From Bacillota bacterium (GTDB taxonomy: Bacteria; Bacillota; Bacilli; Paenibacillales; Paenibacillaceae): DNA of 14,856 nucleotides. Shown piece after piece: positions 1 to 4,780 of this stretch. Each line of letters starts with the position of its first letter. Within the stretch, counting starts at the first letter, position 1. The stretch is from assembly GCA_023386495.1 (NCBI GenBank), contig JAEWJS010000035.1, positions 1 through 14,856 of the forward strand, written 5' to 3'. Under the pieces are notes generated by a model. That model was not told the origin of the DNA. It did not search any database and saw only the letters and a program-made list of their open reading frames with translations. The translations under genes were made by a program, and so were the position numbers.

Positions 1-67
1 GCCTGTTCCCGCAGGCCCACGTACATGGGAGGCATCCTTTTCCTTTCCTATGATACGGTCATTATAT

Positions 68-405
68 TCAGCAAATCCCGGACAGGCAATCCAGCCAGCT
101 ATTGGACGTTATCTTTAAGCGGCAACACCTTATCATTTCAATGAATCGACTCCGCGATAGTAATTTATCGCTTATCTCTTCTAACTTCCGGACTGACATA
201 TCAACGTTAGACATTCCTTCATCTTGCATGAGTGCATTTAGTTGCTCATTAATCTCTTAAAGACTTACGTCAAAACCATACTCAAACATCGCAATATTCT
301 GAGCATCAAACTGGACTTGGATTTTGTGCTTATCCCTTATCTGATAAATTCAAAGGATTACACAAAGCTCAATAAAATTAAGGCTAAAGATATCGGTTTC
401 TTCAT
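68..405 (-). pseudogene. Degraded small exported or membrane protein ORF (unrecognised family)
   Basis: On the minus strand a strong ribosome binding site (AGAGGTGA, about 411-418) precedes an ATG at 405 with good spacing. The start reads MKKPISLALILLSFV, a Lys-Lys plus hydrophobic run typical of a signal peptide or membrane anchor, and then meets a stop. After a frame change the reading continues as IYQIRDKHKIQVQFDAQNIA and then MFEYGFDVSL. It meets one in-frame TAA (about 258-260) and goes on through EINEQLNALMQDEG, MSNVDMSVRKLEEISDKLL and SRSRFIEMIRCC to a stop at 68-70. So the good start needs one frameshift and one nonsense repair to yield a protein of about 110 residues. The helical, charged second half is protein-like, but I do not recognise a family; a faint Spo0E-like look is not enough to name it. 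The stretch is much more AT-rich than the genes that follow, suggesting transfer or decay. Chance coding-like sequence remains possible. Confidence 0.35.
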
Positions 406-457
406 TAAATTCACCTCTTACTAATTATTTTTTCATTATTTCATCACTGAAAATGAT

Positions 458-505
458 ACCACGCCGCATATTGGCGTGGTTGTTGTTGTATATACAGTGG
501 AGCCT
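458..505 (+). repeat. Direct copy of tRNA terminator hairpin plus acceptor end
   Basis: This stretch matches 731-777 in the same orientation: an 8-bp stem ACCACGCC/GGCGTGGT, a 16-17 nt spacer containing TTTGTAT/TTGTATAT, then GTGGAGCCT, the complement of the tRNA-Ala 3' acceptor strand. The loop (7 versus 5 nt) and spacer have diverged. Downstream of the hairpin on the minus strand there is only ATCATTTTC, so it would be a poor terminator now. Confidence 0.6.
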
Positions 506-687
506 GTAGCTTCCGCCTCGCGATGCTCGGCTTCGCTGGAGTGGATGTCTGACATCCCGATCCCATTTACTGACGAAGCCTTACCCTCGATGACGATCTT
601 AGCGGTGGATTCAGACGCCGTGCTCGTTCGTTCGAAGCTGAATCGAGGATGCGATTCCTTCCACTGCCTGCGCGCGGACGAACCATC

Positions 688-716
688 GGGGTTCTCACCC
701 CCTAGGCTGTCCACCA
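688..716 (+). repeat. Inverted partial copy of tRNA-Ala 3' end (T-arm, acceptor, CCA)
   Basis: Read on the plus strand this gives GGGGTTC-TCA-CCCCCTAGGCT, then GT, then CCACCA. The true tRNA (minus strand) reads GGGGTTC-GAT-CCCCCTAGGCT-CCACCA. Apart from a 2-nt insertion, 24 of 27 aligned bases agree, including the CCA. No D-arm or anticodon arm is recognisable upstream on this strand, so it is a 3' fragment and not a second tRNA. Similarity continues outward into the terminator, making 688-794 a long imperfect palindrome. Confidence 0.7.
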
Positions 717-720
717 TACA

Positions 721-753
721 CAAACAAAAAACCACGCCTTGATGGCGTGGTTT
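721..753 (-). terminator. Rho-independent terminator of the tRNA-Ala gene
   Basis: On the minus strand the stem AAACCACGCC/GGCGTGGTTT (arms 744-753 and 729-738, 5-nt loop) is followed by TTTTTTGTTTG. It lies 14-40 nt past the encoded CCA, the usual place for a tRNA terminator. The same hairpin is the symmetry centre of the inverted repeat described separately. Confidence 0.8.
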
Positions 754-766
754 GAGTTTGTATGTA

Positions 767-842
767 TGGTGGAGCCTAGGGGGATCGAACCCCTGACCTC
801 ATCGCTGCCAGCGATGCGCTCTCCCAGCTGAGCTAAGGCCCC
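767..842 (-). tRNA. tRNA-Ala (anticodon GGC), CCA encoded
   Basis: The minus strand folds as a complete cloverleaf of 76 nt: acceptor GGGGCCT/AGGCTCC, D-arm with GCTC/GAGC, anticodon arm CATCG-CTGGCAG-CGATG, 5-nt variable loop, T-arm AGGGG-TTCGATC-CCCCT, discriminator A and encoded CCA. The anticodon GGC reads GCC/GCU alanine codons. The acceptor stem has the G3:U70 pair that is the known identity element for alanyl-tRNA synthetase. It has its own strong promoter just upstream and its own terminator, so it is probably a stand-alone transcription unit, with possible read-through from nrdR. Confidence 0.97.
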
Positions 843-863
843 ATTGAAATGACGACAAGGTTG

Positions 864-893
864 ATAATAGCACGGTTGAGGCCGGCATGTCAA
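864..893 (-). promoter_or_regulatory. Sigma-A promoter of tRNA-Ala
   Basis: On the minus strand TTGACA (888-893) and TATTAT (864-869) are separated by 18 nt, with TG one base upstream of the -10 (extended -10). Transcription should start near 857, about 15 nt before the tRNA 5' end. The -35 box overlaps the nrdR stop codon (890-892). Confidence 0.8.
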
Positions 894-1369
894 CCGTTTT
901 TGTCGCCAGGGAAGGTATGCTTGGAGAGCAGGTTGTTGAGTTCCTTCATGAACATATTGATGTCCTTGAACTGACGGTATACGGACGCGAATCGGACGTA
1001 GGCCACCTCGTCTACCGGATACAGCTGCTCCATGACGAGCTCGCCGATATCCCGCGATTCGACCTCGGCATGCGCCGTCGTACGAAGCTCCTTCTCGACC
1101 TCGGACACGATCACTTCCAGCCGCTCGACGGATACGGGACGCTTCTCGCACGCACGGATGAGACCGCGCAGTATTTTGTCCCGGCTGAATTCCTCGCGGC
1201 TTCCGTCCTTCTTAATAACGATGAGCGGCGTCTCCTCGATCATCTCGAACGTCGTGAAGCGGCGGCTGCAGCGCTCGCATTCGCGGCGGCGCCGAATCGA
1301 CTTGTTCTCGTTAGCGGGCCTCGAATCGAGAACTTTGGTACCGGAATAATCGCAATACGGACATTTCAT
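890..1369 (-). CDS. nrdR: Transcriptional repressor NrdR
   Basis: This 159-residue protein is the nucleotide-sensing repressor that binds NrdR boxes upstream of ribonucleotide reductase genes. It has an N-terminal zinc ribbon (C3-x2-C6 and C31-x2-C34, with the Arg-rich SIRRRRECERCSRRF stretch) followed by an ATP-cone domain (about residues 46-136: PLIVIKKDGSREEFSRDKILRGL onward) that binds ATP/dATP. The start at 1369 is chosen because MKCPYC is the invariant family N-terminus and the length is typical; the frame stays open upstream to 1609, but that part is not family-like and contains the promoter. The ribosome binding site is weak. In Bacillus the gene sits in the same polA-coaE neighbourhood, which supports the call. 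Its stop overlaps the tRNA promoter. Confidence 0.96.
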   Translation of the reverse strand: MKCPYCDYSGTKVLDSRPANENKSIRRRRECERCSRRFTTFEMIEETPLIVIKKDGSREEFSRDKILRGLIRACEKRPVSVERLEVIVSEVEKELRTTAHAEVESRDIGELVMEQLYPVDEVAYVRFASVYRQFKDINMFMKELNNLLSKHTFPGDKNG

Positions 1370-1397
1370 TCGAAGTCTGAACCCCCTATCTGGCTTG

Positions 1398-1426
1398 ATC
1401 TTACGCGACTTGCAAGCGATTGGCAA
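1398..1426 (-). promoter_or_regulatory. Sigma-A promoter of nrdR
   Basis: On the minus strand TTGCCA (1421-1426), a 17-nt spacer and TAAGAT (1398-1403) lie 28 bases upstream of the NrdR start codon. Expected transcription start is near 1391. Its presence inside the longer open frame also argues against an upstream nrdR start. Confidence 0.6.
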
Positions 1427-1446
1427 CAATTCCCCATCCGAAATCG

Positions 1447-1475
1447 TAATGAACTCCGGAATATCGCACATAATA
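1447..1475 (+). promoter_or_regulatory. Candidate sigma-G promoter of the SASP gene
   Basis: CATAATA (1469-1475) fits the sigma-G -10 consensus CATWHTA. TAATG (1447-1451) matches four of five positions of the -35 consensus GHATR at a 17-nt spacing (18 is usual). SASP genes are classic forespore sigma-G targets, so the assignment is reasonable but rests on a short match. Confidence 0.4.
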
Positions 1476-1505
1476 CAGTTACCAACCGCAAGGAGGTGAA
1501 CGACA

Positions 1506-1727
1506 ATGGCAGCAGGAAATCGTAACAGTAACCAACTGGTCGTACCGCAAGCAACTGCAGCACTCGACCAAATGAAATTCGAAGTTGCACAAGAGCTGGG
1601 GATTTCCATCCCGCAAGACGGCTACTATGGCAACATGGCAACGCGCGATGCCGGCTCCCTCGGGGGTTACATCACCCGTAAGCTGGTCCAAATCGCCGAG
1701 CAATCGCTCGCAGGTCAATTCAAATAA
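1506..1727 (+). CDS. Alpha/beta-type small acid-soluble spore protein
   Basis: This 73-residue protein belongs to the SASP family that coats forespore DNA, protects it from UV and heat, and is degraded at germination. Both family signatures are visible: the germination-protease cleavage region MKFEVAQELGI (residues 23-33, cut expected after Glu26) and the C-terminal block ATRDAGSLGGYITRKLVQIAEQSL (residues 45-68, equivalent to TSRxNGSVGGxITKRLVxxAEQ). A near-perfect ribosome binding site AGGAGGTGA (1491-1499) lies 6 nt before the ATG. The gene is divergent from nrdR, convergent with the lytic transglycosylase gene, and ends just before a terminator. Which Ssp paralogue it corresponds to cannot be told from one copy. 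Confidence 0.95.
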   Translation: MAAGNRNSNQLVVPQATAALDQMKFEVAQELGISIPQDGYYGNMATRDAGSLGGYITRKLVQIAEQSLAGQFK

Positions 1728-1744
1728 TTCAAGGCTTTATCACG

Positions 1745-1795
1745 AAGGCTTTGGCGCACGCTTCCCGCAAGGGGAGCTGCGCCAGAGCTTTTTAT
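1745..1795 (+). terminator. Terminator after the SASP gene
   Basis: A long stem, with arms 1745-1766 and 1771-1792 around a GCAA loop and core pairing GGCGCA/TGCGCC and CTTCCC/GGGGAG, is followed by TTTTTATAT on the plus strand. On the minus strand no T-run follows, so it probably serves the SASP gene mainly, although it sits in the convergent gap with the operon ending at 1810. Confidence 0.75.
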
Positions 1796-1809
1796 ATCAT
1801 GATCCGCCC

Positions 1810-2376
1810 TTAGAAGCTCGGATACAGCTCTTTGTACTTATTATAATAATAAACAACCCGTTGTACATAGTGTCTTGTCTCACCGAACGGAATGCTGTCG
1901 CTCGTCTCGATCTTGCCGTCCCATACTTCAGAACGCAGCCAGTTCCTGACATTGCCGGGCCCCGCATTGTAAGCGGCAATTGCCGCAATGGAATTGCCGT
2001 CGAATTGGTCATGCAGCGAATGAAGGTACCACGCGCCCAGCTCGATCCCGACATCCGCACGATGATGAATGTCGTCGAGGCTTACATTCCGGAACGCCGC
2101 CTGCTCGATGATCCATGCGGCCGTATCCGGCATAATCTGCATGATGCCTTTTGCGCCTTTGCGCGATTCCTTGCCTGTCTTATAATTCGATTCGGCGCGT
2201 ATGATGGCGGCGATCAGATAAGGATCCACGTCTTGCGTCACTGCGCTTGCCCGAATATCGCTCGCATAGTGAATCGGATACATCCATTTGCCGAGCCAGG
2301 ACGAATTCACGAAGAGCAGGACCAGCACGCCGACCAGCAGCAACAGCAGCACCCTTCGCTTCAGCAGCCACTTCAT
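1810..2376 (-). CDS. Membrane-anchored lytic murein transglycosylase (Slt family)
   Basis: This 188-residue protein cleaves the MurNAc-GlcNAc bond of peptidoglycan non-hydrolytically. An N-terminal Lys/Arg patch and hydrophobic segment (about 5-24) make it a membrane-anchored or secreted protein. The SLT domain (about 43-180) shows the catalytic Glu62 in IRAESNY, the GIMQIMP motif (77-83), AYNAGPGNV (135-143) and the ETRHYVQRV block (166-174), in the usual order. Size and arrangement match small Firmicute Slt proteins such as those related to B. subtilis YjbJ/CwlQ. Its ATG overlaps the coaE stop by four bases (ATGA), indicating translational coupling as the last gene of the polA operon. The exact physiological role (growth, sporulation or turnover) cannot be read from sequence. 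Confidence 0.9.
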   Translation of the reverse strand: MKWLLKRRVLLLLLVGVLVLLFVNSSWLGKWMYPIHYASDIRASAVTQDVDPYLIAAIIRAESNYKTGKESRKGAKGIMQIMPDTAAWIIEQAAFRNVSLDDIHHRADVGIELGAWYLHSLHDQFDGNSIAAIAAYNAGPGNVRNWLRSEVWDGKIETSDSIPFGETRHYVQRVVYYYNKYKELYPSF

Positions 2377-2972
2377 CGCTGCCTCAGTCCGTCCAGGAAC
2401 GATTCCACCTGCTGTTCGGTTTCCTCGATCGTACCGCTATTATCGATGACCCAATCCGCAAGCTCCCGCTTGCGTTCGATGTCCATCTGTACGTTGATCC
2501 GCTGATTCGCCTGTTCGGCACCCATATCCGGATTCCGCTGCAGCAGCCTGTCCAATTGCATGGCCCGAGGGATGTAGACGACAAGCACCCCCTCGTACAG
2601 GTGTTGCTGATCGGTCTCGTATAGTAGCGGTATGTCCGCTACGATAAGCTTGTCCGGATCGTTGGCCTGCGCCTCACGCATCCGCTCCCACATGAACGAT
2701 CGGATTGCGGGATGCAGGATGCTCTCCAAGGTCCGCAGCTTATCCTTGTCCGCGAATACGATCGTACCGAGCTTCGCGCGGTCAAGCGTCCCGTCCATCT
2801 GCAAGATGCCATTTCCGAAGGCCTCGGTCACTTGCTCCAATGCCGGCATGCCAGGGACGACGACATCCCTGGCCGCTTGATCGGCATCGACGAGCAGCGC
2901 ACCGCGTGCGGCCAGCATGGAACCGACCGTGCTTTTCCCGCAAGCGATTCCGCCGGTCAACCCGATGATCAT
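2373..2972 (-). CDS. coaE: Dephospho-CoA kinase
   Basis: CoaE phosphorylates the 3'-hydroxyl of dephospho-CoA with ATP, the last step of coenzyme A synthesis, in the cytoplasm. The 199-residue length is typical. The N-terminal P-loop GLTGGIACGKST (4-15) is complete. The substrate-side motifs DADQAARDVV (about 29-38), LGTIVFADKDKL, LHPAIRS and VADIPLLYE are in family order. A GAGGTG ribosome binding site precedes the ATG by 5 nt. It lies 18 bp after ytaF and overlaps the downstream transglycosylase gene. The neighbourhood polA-mutM-ytaF-coaE matches B. subtilis (where coaE was ytaG). Confidence 0.97.
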   Translation of the reverse strand: MIIGLTGGIACGKSTVGSMLAARGALLVDADQAARDVVVPGMPALEQVTEAFGNGILQMDGTLDRAKLGTIVFADKDKLRTLESILHPAIRSFMWERMREAQANDPDKLIVADIPLLYETDQQHLYEGVLVVYIPRAMQLDRLLQRNPDMGAEQANQRINVQMDIERKRELADWVIDNSGTIEETEQQVESFLDGLRQR

Positions 2973-2990
2973 TGCTTCACCTCATTACAT

Positions 2991-3695
2991 TCATAACAAT
3001 CTAGTAATACCCATCACGATGAGGATCAAACCCGGCAGCACCGAGAATGCCCGCACGCCTGTGTGCGCCGCGAACCGTATTCCGACGCGCATGCCTGTCA
3101 GCAGGAAGAAGCCGCTGGCGAGCGCTATGAATACGGCCGTAAGGAGCGGCGAGAAGCCCAGCATGGCCGCGCCGAGGCCCGCTCCCAATGCATCCAGCGA
3201 CAACGCCAGACCGAGCAGCACCGCTTCCGATGAGGAGATCGTGCCGGAACGGTCGACGTCGGCTGCCTGCGGCGTACGCAGAATCTGGATCACGAGGCCG
3301 AACCGTTTCAGTTCGATATTAATGAGCGTTGCCAGCGCTTCGTCGCCGACAGGCGACCGCTTGGACACCCGTTCGTCATCCTGCCGAGACCGGTCTTGCT
3401 TGTCGATGGCTCCTCGTTCCCCGCGGCTCATATATAGCTGAACCAGAGCCCAGCAGCCGATGCCGATCAGAATGAACGCGCCGAGAAAACGGGCGAACGC
3501 CGGTGACAGGAACGTCGTAATCCAGCCGCCTGCCAGCATGGAGAGCCAGATTACGCAGCCGGAACAGATCGCGATGATGAAGACCGATATGACAGGAATA
3601 CGAATCTGACGAAGGCCATAAGTGACGCCGACACCGAATCCATCCAAGCTTACAGCCAGAGCGAGCAGAAACAAGGGCAGCAGATGAGCGATCAT
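2991..3695 (-). CDS. ytaF: Sporulation membrane protein YtaF (MntP-like, two DUF204 repeats)
   Basis: This 234-residue integral membrane protein has two homologous halves. Each opens with the same motif: ALAVSLDGFGVGVTYGLR (12-29) and GLALSLDALGAGLGAAMLG (162-180), the Asp-containing pattern shared with MntP manganese exporters. About six membrane segments are apparent (6-28, 34-56, 67-88, 158-178, 183-203, 216-234). Between the halves is a charged cytoplasmic loop (89-157) ending in DVDRSGTISSSE (146-157), which fits the 12-residue EF-hand loop pattern. The family name comes from B. subtilis, where the gene is in the same cluster; the transported substrate, if any, is not established by this sequence. 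The ribosome binding site GGGAGG is about 8 nt before the ATG. Confidence 0.9.
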   Translation of the reverse strand: MIAHLLPLFLLALAVSLDGFGVGVTYGLRQIRIPVISVFIIAICSGCVIWLSMLAGGWITTFLSPAFARFLGAFILIGIGCWALVQLYMSRGERGAIDKQDRSRQDDERVSKRSPVGDEALATLINIELKRFGLVIQILRTPQAADVDRSGTISSSEAVLLGLALSLDALGAGLGAAMLGFSPLLTAVFIALASGFFLLTGMRVGIRFAAHTGVRAFSVLPGLILIVMGITRLL

Positions 3696-3713
3696 ACGAT
3701 GTACCTCCCGGAG

Positions 3714-3767
3714 GGCCGTAAGAGACGGCGCCCAAGTCTGTAAACATCATATGCGCTCCCTACGGCC
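3714..3767 (-). repeat. Inverted repeat spanning the mutM-ytaF gap
   Basis: GGCCGTA (3714-3720) and TACGGCC (3761-3767) form perfect 7-bp arms, extended by partly matching GGGAG/CTCT. The structure fills most of the 90-bp gap and ends just upstream of the ytaF ribosome binding site. There is no T-run, so it looks like a processing or leader structure and not a terminator. Confidence 0.4.
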
Positions 3768-3785
3768 GCGTGCATGCCGCGGGGC

Positions 3786-4742
3786 TCAATCTCCGCGAAC
3801 AGCCATCCGGGCGGCAATTACGCCCTTCGATCGCTTGCCGCCTGCCTTCCCTTGCTTCGCTGCGCTCGTCTTCGCAGTCCCGCCGGCTGAAGCCCGCTTC
3901 GCGCGTCCAGCACCGATCATCGGCTGACACTTCGGACAGACATGCGTACCGCGCCCGCCGACAACCGATTTCTCGATCGGCGTGCCGCATGTCCGGCAAG
4001 GCTCTAGCTCGCGACCGTATACCTGCAAGCTGTACTGGAACATGCCCATTTCGCCTTGTCCGTTCACGTACGACTTCACGGACGATCCGCCGGCTTCGAC
4101 CGCTCTGCCGAGCGTCTCTCGGATTGCGGCATAGAGCCGTTCCCACTCCGCCTTGCGCAGCGAATCAGCAGGCCGCTCGGGGTGAATCCCCGAGGCATGC
4201 AACGCTTCGTCGACATAGATATTGCCTAGCCCTACCACGTACGCTTGGTTCAGCAGCAGCGGCTTAATCGGCCCGCTTCGCCCCCCGAGCAGACCCCGCA
4301 GGGCGTCCAGCGTGAAGGACTCGTCCAGCGGCTCTATTCCCAGCTTATTCAGCGGCGCCAATACGAATTCCTCGCCCGGCAAGAAAATATGCATCGTCCC
4401 GAACTGGCGTACATCCTTATAGCGCAGCTCGGTTCCGTCCGTAAAATGAAAAATAACATGCGTATGCTTCTCGATCGGCTCGTCCGAACGATAATGTCCG
4501 TACCGCCCTTCCATCCGAAGATGCGACACGAGCACCAGCTCATCGAGCACGATTCGCAGAAACTTACCGCGGCGCTCCACGGTCTTAATCGTCTGTCCAG
4601 CCAGCATATCGGCGAATTGCTCCGGCTCCGCCGGCCGCTGGATAATGCGCGGCAGCGATACCGTCACCCGCTCGATCGTTCGTCCCGCAACAAGCGCGAC
4701 CAGCGTGCGCCGCACCGTCTCAACCTCCGGCAATTCCGGCAT
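3786..4742 (-). CDS. mutM: Formamidopyrimidine-DNA glycosylase with basic C-terminal tail
   Basis: MutM/Fpg excises 8-oxoguanine and formamidopyrimidines and nicks the DNA by beta,delta-elimination. All hallmark residues are present: catalytic Pro2 and Glu3 (MPELPEVET), Glu6, Lys60 in the RRGKFL hairpin, the helix-two-turn-helix region with NIYVDEALHASGIHP (174-188), and the zinc finger C249-x2-C252-x16-C269-x2-C272 with Arg264. Normal family members stop soon after the zinc finger (about 275 residues). This one has 318, ending in a Lys/Arg/Ala/Gly-rich tail (about 276-318), probably disordered and positively charged. A GAGGTG ribosome binding site precedes the ATG. It lies 38 bp downstream of polA in the same operon, linking damage removal to gap-filling synthesis. 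Confidence 0.97.
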   Translation of the reverse strand: MPELPEVETVRRTLVALVAGRTIERVTVSLPRIIQRPAEPEQFADMLAGQTIKTVERRGKFLRIVLDELVLVSHLRMEGRYGHYRSDEPIEKHTHVIFHFTDGTELRYKDVRQFGTMHIFLPGEEFVLAPLNKLGIEPLDESFTLDALRGLLGGRSGPIKPLLLNQAYVVGLGNIYVDEALHASGIHPERPADSLRKAEWERLYAAIRETLGRAVEAGGSSVKSYVNGQGEMGMFQYSLQVYGRELEPCRTCGTPIEKSVVGGRGTHVCPKCQPMIGAGRAKRASAGGTAKTSAAKQGKAGGKRSKGVIAARMAVRGD

Positions 4743-4780
4743 TCCCGTTCACCTCACTGCCCCATTATACCCGATGCGCA

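Larger units (their letters stand above)
458..751. repeat. Structured 294-bp element with tRNA-end-derived inverted ends
   Basis: Both ends carry the same module in inverted orientation. From the left: hairpin ACCACGCC/GGCGTGGT (458-465 with 473-480), a 16-nt T/G/A-rich spacer, and GTGGAGCCT (497-505). From the right, read on the minus strand: the same hairpin (731-738 with 744-751), a similar spacer, and GTGGACAGCCT (714-704). Between lie about 200 bp with several local hairpins, for example GGATGTC-T-GACATCC at 543-557 and GAATCG/CGATTC near 642-660. Both strands are open for about 90 codons here (minus 735-436, plus 476-742), but neither frame has a convincing ribosome binding site, so I do not call a gene. 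The element abuts the tRNA-Ala gene, and its right hairpin is that gene's terminator. It could be a MITE-like element, a tRNA-linked repeat comparable in principle to E. coli rtT, or a structured RNA. Confidence 0.55.

Noticed and set aside
1..144. Plus-strand frame open from the left edge to a TGA at 142-144
   Set aside because: Forty-seven codons without recognisable family or internal start with a ribosome binding site; could be the end of a neighbouring gene but cannot be supported.
242..424. Plus-strand 60-codon ORF
   Set aside because: AT-rich antisense of the broken minus-strand ORF, no ribosome binding site, low-complexity Lys/Ile/Leu composition.
436..742. Overlapping ORFs on both strands in the tRNA-linked element (99 and 88 codons)
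   Set aside because: No ribosome binding sites, starts fall in or beside the terminator hairpin, and both strands are open at once, as expected of a structured GC-rich repeat; kept only as part of the element.
458..842. tRNA-anchored integrative element with attL/attR
   Set aside because: The direct copies at 458-505 and 731-777 are imperfect, enclose only about 270 bp, and no integrase is present; an inverted-end element fits better.
887..1525. 212-codon plus-strand ORF opposite nrdR
   Set aside because: Antisense shadow of nrdR; the opposite strand encodes a complete family protein.
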